Part shown: one piece after another, positions 1 to 8,927 of the stretch
How positions within the stretch are numbered: position 1 is the stretch's first letter
How the letters are laid out: each line of letters begins with the position of its first letter
DNA from: Candidatus Endomicrobium labiotermitis
Lineage (GTDB): Bacteria; Elusimicrobiota; Endomicrobiia; Endomicrobiales; Endomicrobiaceae
Assembly: GCA_009778965.1 (NCBI GenBank)
Contig: WRFE01000014.1
Span: 1 to 32,391 of the forward strand
Reading direction: 5' to 3'
DNA length: 32,391 nucleotides
Notes under the pieces: generated by a model
Told to the model about the DNA's origin: nothing
What the model saw: the letters and a program-made list of their open reading frames with translations, nothing else
Database searches by the model: none
Translations under genes and position numbers: made by a program

Positions 1-1
1 C

Positions 2-451
2 GATACAAAGGTTATGCTTATAGGCGATTCAAACCTTAGAATTGAGAAAGCCGAAGTTATAGCCAAACCTGTTACAAAGGCAGCTATCGCGGAATTTTTA
101 AAACCGGCAGTCAAAGGAAAAATTGCAATTATAAGTTCCGATACGCTCAAGTCTAATAATTTAAAACTTTCGATTCTTGCCAAGGGTTATGACGTAATCT
201 ATTTTCCTCTTATGGATAAATTTTTAAACAGCGCGGAGTTAAACACTTTTAACGTTATTATTTCGGAGACGGGTATTATAACCGAGCTTGAAAATTTATG
301 CAGGAAAGTCAACTCCGGAGATATAAGCGGACAATTAATAGGAATACTGGATTATGAAATTCCTATACCGGAAAATATGATAAATAAAAAAATCAAATTT
401 TTACAAAATCCATTTGAGCTTTCGGAACTTTTTAAAATAATTGAGGAATAA
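2..451 (+). CDS. Tandem receiver-domain protein, 5' end cut by window edge
   Basis: The reading frame is open to the left edge, so the gene is partial; the ATG at 14 is probably internal. What remains is the last strand of one response-regulator receiver domain, ending in the family's conserved Lys-Pro pair (VIAKPV, about residues 15-20 counted from that ATG). A second, degenerate receiver-like domain of about 110 residues follows: a first strand KIAIIS, a middle strand with Asp (FNVIISE) and a closing FLQNPFE where the usual Lys-Pro has become Asn-Pro. The second domain may therefore be a non-phosphorylated docking module. The histidine kinase starts 1 base after the stop, so the two likely form a signalling pair. 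Function beyond that cannot be told from this fragment. Confidence 0.6.
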   Translation, partial: DTKVMLIGDSNLRIEKAEVIAKPVTKAAIAEFLKPAVKGKIAIISSDTLKSNNLKLSILAKGYDVIYFPLMDKFLNSAELNTFNVIISETGIITELENLCRKVNSGDISGQLIGILDYEIPIPENMINKKIKFLQNPFELSELFKIIEE

Positions 452-452
452 A

Positions 453-1154
453 ATGGAAGCGAAAAGAAATATTTATTCAAAAACCTTAAAAGAGGAACAG
501 AATGACGAAAAACTTGTGGTTTTAAACAAGTTTGCGTCTATAGCTTCTCATGATTTAAAAAATCCTCTGGCAAGCCTCAAAAACATAGCTTATTATTTCA
601 AAAATGCCGTAAAAATTGACGGAGAAATTCCAAATAAGATGCTTAAAATGCTTTCTTCGGAAGTTGACAGAATGGATAAAATGATAGTTGAGCTGTTGGA
701 TTCTACCAGAGTAAAGCAGCTAAAACCGGTTATAAGCGATCTATATGTTTTAATAAATGAAGCAGTTGAAAAAGAAAAATCTGAAAGTGTAAATTTTAAA
801 TTGAATCTGACAAATTATAAAGTAAATGTCGATCCTGAAAAATTCAAGCATGTTATATGCAGTCTGATAAAAAATTCTAAAGAAGCTATGTCTTCGGGAG
901 GGGATATTTCCATAAATATGTCTAAAGACGGAGATTATGTTATTATAGAGATAACCGATATAGGAAAAGGAATGGATGCTGATACTTTAGGCAAATGTTT
1001 TGATCCGATGTTTTCTACAAAAACCGCAAAAGCTTTGGGGATGTCTCTTACGGTTTCAAAACAAATAATAGATATGTCCGGCGGCTCGATAAAAGCGGAA
1101 AGCTGTTTGGGAAAAGGCGCTAAATTTACAATAACTTTGCCCTTGGTTATATAA
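453..1154 (+). CDS. Small soluble sensor histidine kinase
   Basis: 233 residues containing only the kinase core. The HisKA dimerisation helix has the phospho-acceptor His33 in ASHDLKNPL. The HATPase_c domain has an N box around Asn141 (SLIKNSKEA), a G1 box DIGKGMD (169-175), an F-box FDPMFSTK (183-190) and a G2-like ALGMSL (194-199), where GLGL is usual. There is no membrane segment, PAS or HAMP domain, so the input must come from a partner, plausibly the receiver protein just upstream. I chose ATG 453 because GAGG at 443-446 is well spaced; an in-frame TTG at 441 would overlap the previous stop. The stop overlaps the smpB start by one base (TAATG), indicating translational coupling. Confidence 0.85.
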   Translation: MEAKRNIYSKTLKEEQNDEKLVVLNKFASIASHDLKNPLASLKNIAYYFKNAVKIDGEIPNKMLKMLSSEVDRMDKMIVELLDSTRVKQLKPVISDLYVLINEAVEKEKSESVNFKLNLTNYKVNVDPEKFKHVICSLIKNSKEAMSSGGDISINMSKDGDYVIIEITDIGKGMDADTLGKCFDPMFSTKTAKALGMSLTVSKQIIDMSGGSIKAESCLGKGAKFTITLPLVI

Positions 1155-1618
1155 TGGAAAAAAAGATATTCTCAACAAACAGAAAAGCGTTTCACGATTA
1201 TGAAATTCTTGAAAAATTAGAAGCAGGAATTGTTTTGTCTGGGTATGAAGTTAAATCCGTAAGACGTTCAAATATAACTCTTGTCGACGGTATTGTGCGT
1301 TTTTCAAACGGAGAAGCTTTCGCGGAAAATATTTTTATCGCTCCTTATGAGCAGATATCCACGCATATTTCGGATTATGACACAAAAAGGAAAAGAAAGC
1401 TTTTGATGCATAAATCCGAAATAAACAGGATGCATTCAAAAGTAAAAGAAAAAGGGCTTACGGTTGTTCCTCTTGAGGTTTATGTTTCGTCTAAAGGCAG
1501 GATGAAACTTCTTGTAGGTCTTGCAAAAGGAAAAAGGGCTTACGATAAAAAAGAAACTATAAAAAGAAAAGATATAGAAAGAGAAACGGCCAGAGAAATA
1601 AGGGCAGACAGAAAGTGA
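1154..1618 (+). CDS. smpB: SsrA (tmRNA)-binding protein SmpB
   Basis: 154 residues, the normal length. SmpB binds tmRNA and brings it to stalled ribosomes for trans-translation. Recognisable family blocks are the N-terminal NRKAFHDYEILEKLEAGI, then GYEVKSVR, the central NIFIAPYEQ, and a long basic C-terminal tail rich in Lys/Arg (KGKRAYDKKETIKRK onward) that folds in the decoding site. The tmRNA gene itself is not in the window. The start overlaps the kinase stop by one base. The 119 bases after it, up to the autotransporter, hold no gene; I found no convincing terminator or promoter there. Confidence 0.96.
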   Translation: MEKKIFSTNRKAFHDYEILEKLEAGIVLSGYEVKSVRRSNITLVDGIVRFSNGEAFAENIFIAPYEQISTHISDYDTKRKRKLLMHKSEINRMHSKVKEKGLTVVPLEVYVSSKGRMKLLVGLAKGKRAYDKKETIKRKDIERETAREIRADRK

Positions 1619-1737
1619 CAAAAGTAGGTTTTAGTTCCACTCTTTTGTCATCCCACAAAATTCGTAGTTGGGGCGCCACGTTTTTAAATGATAAAGAGAA
1701 AATAATAACATATGTCATTAATATATAGAGAGGGTTT

Positions 1738-4700
1738 ATGAAAACTATAAGAGTATTTATATGCGCATTATTTATGTTTATATTTGCCGGCGCGGCGTAT
1801 TGCGCTCCGATAGATTTTACAAATCAGGATGTGGTAAATTCTAGCTGGAGTAATGTGAATTCGGCAAATCAGGGAATATTTCATAGCGGTTTTACTATTT
1901 ATATTCCTACTGAAATAACCGGATTATCCGGTAATGTTATTCTTGCTTCAGACAGTAATTCATCCCGGGTTTTATATTCAAGCGGTGTTCACAGATTTTT
2001 ATCTTATCAGTCAGATAATTCTTCTCTTACAGTAACAGTAGGTTCAATAACTTTCAGATACGGGCAATATAGCGGAGATACGAGCGGAGGCGGAGGCGGT
2101 GCGGTATATTCGAGTTCCAATAATTTAACCGTAAGCGGCAATATTGTTTTTGATCAAAATAAATCTAATACGTCCGGCGGTGCAATATATCTTGCTTCAG
2201 GTACGCTTACTTTAGACGGTAATATAATTTTCAAATACAATGTAAGCGGTACTGACTATGGTTATGGCGGTGCAATTTACAGCGGAGACAATATAGTTGC
2301 AACTGAAGGCAGTTATATCGATATAAATAACAGTACTTCAACTACGGGCGGCGGAGCGTTTTATGCCGAACGCGGCTATATAATTATAGGAGGCATGGCG
2401 GAGATCAACTCTAATCGAGTAATTTCTGAAAACATAGAACATAACGGCGGAGCGTTTTATGCCGGCGATTACATTTTATTTTCATCATCGAATAGTATTA
2501 TAAATATCGTATCGAATTCCAGCCAGCTTTTAGGCGGCGCTCTATATTCTGGCAGCTCGGTGACATTTTACGGTGGAGCCAAAATAGAGTCAAATCAAAC
2601 TACTACAGGTTCAAGCACTAATACTGTGCGTGGCGGCGGCGCTATATATGCCGTAAGCAATGTTATTTTTACATCTCCGACTGCTGCTATTGAACTGACA
2701 AAAAATACAGGAACCGGCAATGGCGGTGCTATTCTTTCCGGCGGATATGTATCTTTTTCGGGTTCTGCAATTATTACCGGAAACTCGACTGAAACTAACG
2801 GACCGGAAAGTGACGGCGGTGCAATTTGGGCTGAAAATGGAATATTTTTTAGAAATGCATTATCCACTGTCACTATTTCTTACAATTCCGTAAAAACCAG
2901 CAATGCCGGAGCCTTGTATTCCAACTCATATATAATATTCGACGGTTATGTTACCGCAGTCGGAAATAAATCAGAAAAAGGCTACGGAGGGTTTTCTGTT
3001 TCAAGCGGTATTGTAGTAGGTGACGGCGGAGAGTTTCGGTATAATACGGCAGCATCGAGCGGCGGAGCATTTGTTATACAGAACAGTACGGCTTCTTTAA
3101 TTTCCGCAATTAGCAGAGACGTTGTTTTTATTGATAACGAAGCTGCTGGAAAAAGAAACGATATACATATGACTACTTCAACTCTTACTTTTTTTGCCGA
3201 TGACGGAAGAAGCATAACTCTTAACGGCGGTATTACAAGCGGCGGAAATAATAATTTCGTAATAAAAACCGGTTCGGGAACTCTTGCATTTAACGGTGAT
3301 TTCAGACTTCAGACTTTCAACGTATATGCAGGAACCGTTACTTTAGGCGCGACCGCGACTTTTGAGGCAATAGATGTAATTTTTTCATCTGATACCGTTA
3401 TAGATATGAGAAACAATAATAACAATGATATTTTAAGAATATCGTCTAATATAATTTCATCGGCTCTGATTTATTATGATTTCGATTCTGATTCAAATTC
3501 TTCTGACTTAATTACCGCAAATTTTGCCAATATGGAAGGTACGACAATTAAGGTCGGCATAGGAGGCATAAGTGCTTCCACAAAAACTTATATGATTGTT
3601 AAAACAACGGAAAACAGCCTCGGAAATATGGGTTTAGATAAAACAAATTCTCAAGGCAATGATATGAGAAGAGTCAATGCGTGGCTTACTTATAAAACAG
3701 ATTCAAACATAACAAGTTCATCAAGCTGGAATAATGCAAATTTAAATGTTTTTATAAATCAGTTAAACGCCATACAGGGTCTTACCGAAAACCAGCTTAA
3801 TGTTGCGTTGGCCTTAGACAGGGATTATGGAAATGCTGTTGACGATTTATTTTATATTATTGATGTCATTGACGGTTTTTCAAGCGAGCTTGAGAAAAAA
3901 GACGCTTTAAACGATATTTCAGGTCATATATATGCCAATGCCGTGACAATCTCAGCTTTAAACGCTTCTAAAAACAATATTTTATCAAGACTTAAAAAAA
4001 GTTATTTCATCGCCAATGACAGTGCGATTAAACGTAATGTCTGGATTCAGGGTTACGGTTCGTCAAATTTATATAAAGGAGACGTGGATTCTCCCGGAAA
4101 TTTTAAAGCGTCAAACGGCGGGTTTCTCGTCGGTTTTGACACAATGCGCGATGAAAGATATATATTTGGAGTAAGCGCCGGATACGTCGGCACAAGCGCC
4201 TCTCAAAACAATGATAAAATAAGTATAGACGGATACACTGTCGGCGGATACGGCTCTTATTTTTTTGAAAATGATGTTGAAGCGAAATTTATGATTGTCG
4301 GGGGAAGGCAAAATTACGATTCTTCAAGAGAAATAAGATATCTCAACAGAACAACAAAAGCCTCTTTTGTCGGATACAGTCTAAATCTTTCAGCGGAAGC
4401 GGGATATGATTACTATTATAGGAATAATGTTTATTTCAGACCTTTTGCCGGTCTTGATTATTCATTTGTCGCGACAAATGAATTTAGTGAAACAGGAGTA
4501 AATTTTTCTACAAGCGCAGCGGATTTAACCTTATACGCAGGCTCGTATAACAGAGCTAACGCAGGTTTTGGTTTGCAAATTAATAACGGAACCCAAATGA
4601 GGATGAAATGGTATGGAGAAGTCAGGATGGATGCGATTTTAATTGGGGCAACTGGGGAATTTACCGGAAAATTTAAAAACAGCGAGCATGAACTTGAAAT

Positions 4701-4887
4701 AAAGGGTGTTTCAAATAATCCGTTAAACTATGGAATCGGCGTTGGCGGTTTATACGATATATCATCGGCATTCAGCGCCTATATTAATTTCAATTACTCT
4801 ATGTCGTCAACCCAATCGGGTTATTACGGAAATATCGGGTTAAATTATAAATTTTCAACCGAAATTATCGGTTTTTACGACAGATAA
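1738..4887 (+). CDS. Pmp-like autotransporter (beta-helix passenger plus barrel)
   Basis: 1049 residues. A Sec signal peptide (about 1-23: Lys/Arg start, hydrophobic core, cut near AYCA) precedes a Gly/Ser/Asn-rich passenger. Through about residue 480 the passenger repeats a GGA(I/V/F/L)-aromatic motif roughly twelve times (for example SGGAIYLA, YGGAIYSG, NGGAFYAG, DGGAIWAE), alternating with FxxN-like tetrapeptides (FDQN, FKYN, FRYN, FIDN). This is the hallmark of chlamydial polymorphic membrane proteins and predicts a right-handed beta-helix. The last 270 or so residues (from NVWIQGYGSSN) are an autotransporter beta-barrel that would insert in the outer membrane. The barrel's last strand NIGLNYKF is followed by ten further residues rather than ending on the aromatic residue. 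SD GAGAGGG at 1728-1734. Ligand or adhesion target unknown. Confidence 0.88.
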   Translation: MKTIRVFICALFMFIFAGAAYCAPIDFTNQDVVNSSWSNVNSANQGIFHSGFTIYIPTEITGLSGNVILASDSNSSRVLYSSGVHRFLSYQSDNSSLTVTVGSITFRYGQYSGDTSGGGGGAVYSSSNNLTVSGNIVFDQNKSNTSGGAIYLASGTLTLDGNIIFKYNVSGTDYGYGGAIYSGDNIVATEGSYIDINNSTSTTGGGAFYAERGYIIIGGMAEINSNRVISENIEHNGGAFYAGDYILFSSSNSIINIVSNSSQLLGGALYSGSSVTFYGGAKIESNQTTTGSSTNTVRGGGAIYAVSNVIFTSPTAAIELTKNTGTGNGGAILSGGYVSFSGSAIITGNSTETNGPESDGGAIWAENGIFFRNALSTVTISYNSVKTSNAGALYSNSYIIFDGYVTAVGNKSEKGYGGFSVSSGIVVGDGGEFRYNTAASSGGAFVIQNSTASLISAISRDVVFIDNEAAGKRNDIHMTTSTLTFFADDGRSITLNGGITSGGNNNFVIKTGSGTLAFNGDFRLQTFNVYAGTVTLGATATFEAIDVIFSSDTVIDMRNNNNNDILRISSNIISSALIYYDFDSDSNSSDLITANFANMEGTTIKVGIGGISASTKTYMIVKTTENSLGNMGLDKTNSQGNDMRRVNAWLTYKTDSNITSSSSWNNANLNVFINQLNAIQGLTENQLNVALALDRDYGNAVDDLFYIIDVIDGFSSELEKKDALNDISGHIYANAVTISALNASKNNILSRLKKSYFIANDSAIKRNVWIQGYGSSNLYKGDVDSPGNFKASNGGFLVGFDTMRDERYIFGVSAGYVGTSASQNNDKISIDGYTVGGYGSYFFENDVEAKFMIVGGRQNYDSSREIRYLNRTTKASFVGYSLNLSAEAGYDYYYRNNVYFRPFAGLDYSFVATNEFSETGVNFSTSAADLTLYAGSYNRANAGFGLQINNGTQMRMKWYGEVRMDAILIGATGEFTGKFKNSEHELEIKGVSNNPLNYGIGVGGLYDISSAFSAYINFNYSMSSTQSGYYGNIGLNYKFSTEIIGFYDR

Positions 4888-4903
4888 TACAAAAGGCAAA
4901 TAC

Positions 4904-4969
4904 AGAAGATGAGAGGATGGTATGATGAGCAGTAGCGCTGTTGCCGAACATCTCAACTTCTCATCTTCT
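4904..4969. repeat. Imperfect inverted repeat upstream of ftsW
   Basis: Perfect 11-bp arms AGAAGATGAGA (4904-4914) and TCTCATCTTCT (4959-4969) enclose a 44-base interior, with further partial pairing inwards. It fills most of the 93-base gap between the autotransporter and ftsW and ends 11 bases before the ftsW start, leaving no Shine-Dalgarno sequence. The purine-rich/pyrimidine-rich arms resemble the outer arms of the element between uppS and cdsA. There is no T-run, so a plain intrinsic terminator is unlikely. Confidence 0.6.
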
Positions 4970-4980
4970 CAACTTCTAAA

Positions 4981-6123
4981 ATGTTAAATTTCAAATTCGA
5001 TCCCAAAAAATACGATTATAATTTAATGCTGCTTATATTAGCGGCGGTTCTTTTCGGCGCTTATATGGTATTTTCGTCAAGCGCTATAATGGCTGATTTA
5101 AGATGGGCCTCTCCATATAAATTTTTTGTAAAATATTTAATTTTTTCCATTATAGGCTTTGGCGGAATGTGTCTTACTGCATTTCTGATTAATTATAAAC
5201 TCTATCAAAAATACGCGAAATATATTTATATTTTAACTTTTGTTTTGCTTTTGGCGGTTTTGATTTTCGGGATGGCAAAGGGCGGTTCAAAAAGGTGGAT
5301 TAATATCGGATTTATTCCGTTCCAGCCGTCTGAAATCGCTAAAATTGCGGTTATTATTTTTATTTCCGATTATTTAGCCAGAAGAAAAGATTTTTACGAG
5401 AAATGGCAAACTACTCTGGTTCCTGTCGCAATGCTTTTCGTGATGATAATCCCGATAGCGATATCTCCGGACTTAGGAACATCAACTTTAATTTTTGCAG
5501 TATCCTTTTCTCTGCTTTTTTGCGCGGGTATTAAGCTCAGATGGATTTTAGGTTTGCTTGCCGCAGGGCTTTCTTTTATAACCATAGAAATAATAAGAAA
5601 ACCGTATAGGATGACGAGGTACAGAGTTTATTTAGATTCTGTTTTTAATATTGATAAACTTTTAGTAAGCACAGGCAGAGAAGTTGAGCAGGTTAAACAG
5701 TCTATACAGGCTTTAGGTTCGGGCGGACTTTTTGGCAAAGGGCTTGGCAACGGCGAAATAAAAAGAGCGTACCTTTCCGAGCCGCACACGGATTTTATAT
5801 TTGCAATTATCGGTGAAGAACTTGGTTTTGTGCGTTCATCTTTAGTGTTAGTTTTTTTTCTGTTTCTTTTATATAAAGGTATGCAGATAAGTAAAAACGC
5901 TCCGGATGATTTTTCCCGATTTCTGGCGCTGGGAATAACCTTAACAATTGTTTATCAGGCGCTTATTAATTTGTCAGTAGCGGTCGGGAATATTCCCGCT
6001 AAAGGAATAACGCTTCCGTTTATATCTTCCGGCGGATCTTCTCTTATAGCCACTATGACAATGGCCGGGATTTTAATAAATTTGTCGCAATACGAAATGA
6101 AAAAGGTGAAAAGTGGAAAATAA
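4981..6123 (+). CDS. ftsW: SEDS-family peptidoglycan polymerase FtsW
   Basis: 380 residues with about ten hydrophobic membrane segments. SEDS proteins polymerise lipid II glycan strands with a partner class B PBP. Family blocks are KGGSKRWINIGFIPFQPSE (periplasmic loop after the early helices), the PHTDFIFAIIGEELGF loop, and the C-terminal GNIPAKGITLPFISSGGSS. FtsW and RodA are hard to separate by sequence; I call FtsW because murG follows directly, as in division clusters. The stop lies 11 bases inside murG. The start ATG has no recognisable SD, being preceded by an inverted repeat and a pyrimidine-rich stretch. No upstream in-frame start is better. Confidence 0.9.
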   Translation: MLNFKFDPKKYDYNLMLLILAAVLFGAYMVFSSSAIMADLRWASPYKFFVKYLIFSIIGFGGMCLTAFLINYKLYQKYAKYIYILTFVLLLAVLIFGMAKGGSKRWINIGFIPFQPSEIAKIAVIIFISDYLARRKDFYEKWQTTLVPVAMLFVMIIPIAISPDLGTSTLIFAVSFSLLFCAGIKLRWILGLLAAGLSFITIEIIRKPYRMTRYRVYLDSVFNIDKLLVSTGREVEQVKQSIQALGSGGLFGKGLGNGEIKRAYLSEPHTDFIFAIIGEELGFVRSSLVLVFFLFLLYKGMQISKNAPDDFSRFLALGITLTIVYQALINLSVAVGNIPAKGITLPFISSGGSSLIATMTMAGILINLSQYEMKKVKSGK

Positions 6124-7213
6124 AAATGTCATAATTGCCGCAAGCGGTACAGGCGGGCACATATATCCGGGAATATCTTTGGCAAAAGAATTTAGAGATA
6201 ACGGGTATCAGGTTATGTTTTTCATAAGCAATAATGAAGCTTCCGAAAATATTATGAAAAACAGCGGTTTTGATTTTGTGACTTTTAATTTGTCCGGCAT
6301 GCCTCGCGGATTTTCAATTCGTTTTGTAAGTTTCTTCTTTAAGCTTATTTTTTCATTTTTTAAATCTTTGAAACTGATTTCAAAAATTAAACCCGCTGCG
6401 GTTATAGGCACGGGCGGATATATTTCTGTTCCGCCGGTTTTTGCAGCAAAAATTTTAAAAATTAAAACTTTTATACACGAACAAAACGTTTTTCCCGGAG
6501 TTGCAAACAAATTGTTAAACAGGATTGCCGATATAACTTTTGTTAGTTTTAAAGATTCTGAAAAATATTTTAAAAGAAAAAAAATATTTTTTTCGGGGTA
6601 TCCCGTACGCAAAGATATTTCAGGAATTTCTAAATTCGACGTTTGCCGTAAATTTAATTTTGAAAACGACATTTTTACCATATTGATTTTCGGCGGGAGT
6701 TTAGGCGCGGCAAAAATCAACGAAATCGCTTTTGACGCGGTTAAAGAGTTATCTTTAAAAGAAAAAACACAGACTTTGCATATCACAGGACAAAAGAATC
6801 ATGATTATATAAGAAGCAAAAACTGCAATGAAGCTTCATATAAAATTTTCGATTATATGCACGATATAAGAGACGCTTATGCGGCAAGCGACATTGTAAT
6901 ATGCCGCGCCGGGGCTGGAACGGTTTTTGAATTAAAAATGTTAAAAAAATCTGCGGTTTTAATTCCTTATCCGTCCGCGTCGGACAATCACCAGTTTTAC
7001 AATGCGAAAGAAATTGAGAAAGACGGAGTTGTGGAAATTATAGATGAAAAAAATCTTTCAGTATCAGCTCTTGTATCGCTTATAGAAAAACTTAAATCCA
7101 ATCAAAATAAACAGATTGTTTCAAACTCGGAATGTTCTCAGGCGAAATTGCCCATTGAAAGCTTTCCTCAGGAAATAATTTTCGGAGAGATAAAAAAATG
7201 TATAGAGTCTTAA
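6113..7213 (+). CDS. murG: UDP-GlcNAc:lipid I N-acetylglucosaminyltransferase MurG
   Basis: 366 residues, usual length. MurG adds GlcNAc to lipid I to make lipid II on the inner face of the membrane, the substrate flipped and polymerised downstream. Diagnostic blocks: N-terminal GTGGHIYPG, then IGTGGYISVPPV, HEQNVFPGVANK, the GGSLGA loop opening the C-terminal Rossmann domain, and VICRAGAGTVFEL with DNHQFYNAKEIE binding UDP-GlcNAc. The start is GTG at 6113, inside the ftsW end, with AGGTG just upstream. The end overlaps surE by 16 bases, so the three genes are tightly coupled. Confidence 0.96.
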   Translation: MENKNVIIAASGTGGHIYPGISLAKEFRDNGYQVMFFISNNEASENIMKNSGFDFVTFNLSGMPRGFSIRFVSFFFKLIFSFFKSLKLISKIKPAAVIGTGGYISVPPVFAAKILKIKTFIHEQNVFPGVANKLLNRIADITFVSFKDSEKYFKRKKIFFSGYPVRKDISGISKFDVCRKFNFENDIFTILIFGGSLGAAKINEIAFDAVKELSLKEKTQTLHITGQKNHDYIRSKNCNEASYKIFDYMHDIRDAYAASDIVICRAGAGTVFELKMLKKSAVLIPYPSASDNHQFYNAKEIEKDGVVEIIDEKNLSVSALVSLIEKLKSNQNKQIVSNSECSQAKLPIESFPQEIIFGEIKKCIES

Positions 7214-7926
7214 TTTCAAATGATGACGGCGTAAACGGTCCCGGGCTTCGTCCTTTGATTAAAGAAATGTCAAAAATAGCGAAAGTTTATGTTGTGGTTC
7301 CGAAAAGCCAAATGTCCGGTACAGGTCATGCTATAACTCTTTCAAAATATAAAAAAGCCGCAAAAGTCGCTGAAGATTTTTATGCCGTGGCAGGCGGCAC
7401 TCCGGCAGACTGCGTAAAATATGGCTTATTGGCTTTCGGAAAAGATAATATTGATCTGGTTATTTCGGGGATAAATACCTGTCCTAATATGGGGCAGGAT
7501 GTAATTTATTCCGGTACGGTTGGCGCGGCAAGAGAAGGCGCTATGAAAGGTATTGCGTCTATTGCTGTTTCTGCCGCAGAAATGCATTCTAAGGAATACA
7601 AACGCTCGGCAATAGCAACAAGGCAGATTGCGGAAAAGATATTGAAAAATAAGAAGAAATATAAAGCCGTATGCCTTAATATAAATATCCCCAAAAACTA
7701 TAAGGGAATTAAAGTTGTTCCGCTGGGATTAAATGATTATAATGAAAATATAGCTGTAATAGCGGATAAAAAAGGAAATTTCAGTTATAAACTTACAGGC
7801 AGATTTTTTTCCGGCGGCAAAAATAAGGGAAGCGATATAGATATGGTTGAGAAAGGTTATATTTCCGTTACTTCTTTACAGATAGACCAGACAGATTTTA
7901 AAACCCTGAAAAAAATAAAATTGTGA
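7198..7926 (+). CDS. surE: 5'/3'-nucleotidase SurE
   Basis: 242 residues. SurE is a metal-dependent phosphatase hydrolysing nucleoside monophosphates, linked to stationary-phase survival. Metal and active-site blocks are ISNDDGVNGPGL at the N-terminus (adjacent Asp pair), the Ser of KSQMSGTGHA, GGTPADCVKYGL and SGINTCPNMGQDVIYSGTVG. It overlaps murG by 16 bases and shares its SD region (GGAGAG near 7184). It is the last gene before the rpsB promoter, and nothing in the 26 bases after its stop looks like a terminator. Confidence 0.95.
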   Translation: MYRVLISNDDGVNGPGLRPLIKEMSKIAKVYVVVPKSQMSGTGHAITLSKYKKAAKVAEDFYAVAGGTPADCVKYGLLAFGKDNIDLVISGINTCPNMGQDVIYSGTVGAAREGAMKGIASIAVSAAEMHSKEYKRSAIATRQIAEKILKNKKKYKAVCLNINIPKNYKGIKVVPLGLNDYNENIAVIADKKGNFSYKLTGRFFSGGKNKGSDIDMVEKGYISVTSLQIDQTDFKTLKKIKL

Positions 7927-7952
7927 TGAAAAAAGCATATTAAATACATATA

Positions 7953-7981
7953 TTGAGTTTTTCTGTTTTATTTTGTAAAAT
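7953..7981 (+). promoter_or_regulatory. Predicted sigma-70-type promoter for the rpsB operon
   Basis: TTGAGT (7953-7958), a 17-base spacer and TAAAAT (7976-7981). It lies just after surE and would start transcription near 7988, giving an rpsB leader of about 180 bases. Good match by eye to the housekeeping consensus; no experimental support. Confidence 0.6.
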
Positions 7982-7989
7982 TATTGGCG

Positions 7990-8160
7990 TTTGATAGCAA
8001 ATAAGCACGCAGTCGGATTTGCCGAAGGTCTGATAATAAATTATCAGTTTCGGATATTGAAAACTGCGGAAGCCGCGAAGGGAACAATGTTCCCGGGAAA
8101 CAAAGTTTCCTTGCGGAGCCCTTCAATCCGGGATACGGAAAGGGTAAAAACCAAAGGAGA
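7990..8160 (+). promoter_or_regulatory. Structured 5' leader of rpsB, candidate S2-responsive element
   Basis: Five local hairpins follow one another: CTGATAAT/ATTATCAG (8030-8047), CAGTTT/AAACTG (8045-8066, exclusive with the first), GCGG/CCGC (8066-8076), GGGAAC-AAT-GTTCCC (8080-8094) and GGAAAC-AAA-GTTTCC (8096-8110). The last two sit inside an outer stem GAAGGG (8077-8082)/CCCTTC (8119-8124). The SD AAAGGAG is at 8153-8159. Ribosomal-protein autoregulation through such leaders is well known for rpsB in other bacteria, but this shape does not obviously match a described one. It could instead be a repeat element lodged in the leader. Confidence 0.5.
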
Positions 8161-8168
8161 GCAGCAAA

Positions 8169-8927
8169 ATGGCTAACATTACAATGAAAGCCCTGTTGGA
8201 AGCAGGCGTCCATTTCGGACACCAGACAAGAAGATGGAACCCGAAGATGGCGAAGTTTATTTTCGGAACAAGAAACAAAATCCACATCATCGATCTTCAA
8301 AAAACCCTCAAAGAACTGAAGAAGAACTACAAAGTTGTCCGTGATTTCGTCTCCGAAGGCAGACAAATCATATTTGTAGGAACAAAAAAACAGGCCCAGC
8401 AGCCGGTAAAAGAAGAAGCATTACGCTGCGGAGCTTTTTTTGTTTCCGAAAGATGGCTCGGCGGAACCCTTACGAATTTCGAAACTCTTAAAAAATCAAT
8501 CGCAAGATTCAGAGAAATAGAAAAAATGAAAGAAGAAGGCGTTTTCAGAGTCCTTTCCAAAAAAGAACAGTCACAGATAGAAAAAGAAAGACTAAGACTT
8601 GTAAAATCCTTGGAAGGTCTTAAGGATATGTCAAAACTTCCGGGACTTATGTTTGTTATAGATCCGCACGAAGAATCTACCGCGGTATCCGAAGCCAGAA
8701 AACTTGGTATTCCCGTAGTTGCGGTATGCGATACAAACTGTGATCCGGATTTGGTTGATTATGTAATTCCCGGAAACGATGACGCTATAAGAGCCGTAAA
8801 ACTTTTCTGCTCTATAGTTGCCGACGCTGTTTTGGAAGGTAAAGGCGTAACGGAAAAGAAAGAAGATGAAACCGAAGAAGCTGCGGCAGTTGCCGAAGAA
8901 ATAAAACCTGAAGGAGCATTAAACTAA
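8169..8927 (+). CDS. rpsB: 30S ribosomal protein S2
   Basis: 252 residues. S2 sits on the back of the 30S head-body junction. The family blocks are clear: [17 protein letters not shown] at the start, [46 protein letters not shown], and [25 protein letters not shown]. The tail (about 225-252) is Glu/Ala-rich and disordered. The leader codes a strong SD. The stop overlaps the tsf start by one base (TAATG), the conserved rpsB-tsf pair. Likely controlled by the structured leader upstream. Confidence 0.98.
   Translation: MANITMKALLEAGVHFGHQTRRWNPKMAKFIFGTRNKIHIIDLQKTLKELKKNYKVVRDFVSEGRQIIFVGTKKQAQQPVKEEALRCGAFFVSERWLGGTLTNFETLKKSIARFREIEKMKEEGVFRVLSKKEQSQIEKERLRLVKSLEGLKDMSKLPGLMFVIDPHEESTAVSEARKLGIPVVAVCDTNCDPDLVDYVIPGNDDAIRAVKLFCSIVADAVLEGKGVTEKKEDETEEAAAVAEEIKPEGALN

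Noticed and set aside
1619-1737. Possible promoter or terminator between smpB and the autotransporter
   Set aside because: An AT-rich -10-like stretch exists near 1719, but no -35 at proper distance and no stable hairpin with a T-run.
2595-4311. Three - strand open frames inside the autotransporter gene
   Set aside because: They mirror the Gly/Ser-rich repeats of the sense frame (Pro/Ser-rich antisense) and have no initiation signals.
6208-6786. 192-residue open frame antisense to murG
   Set aside because: Lies wholly inside murG, whose conserved motifs are intact; composition looks like the shadow of an AT-rich coding frame.
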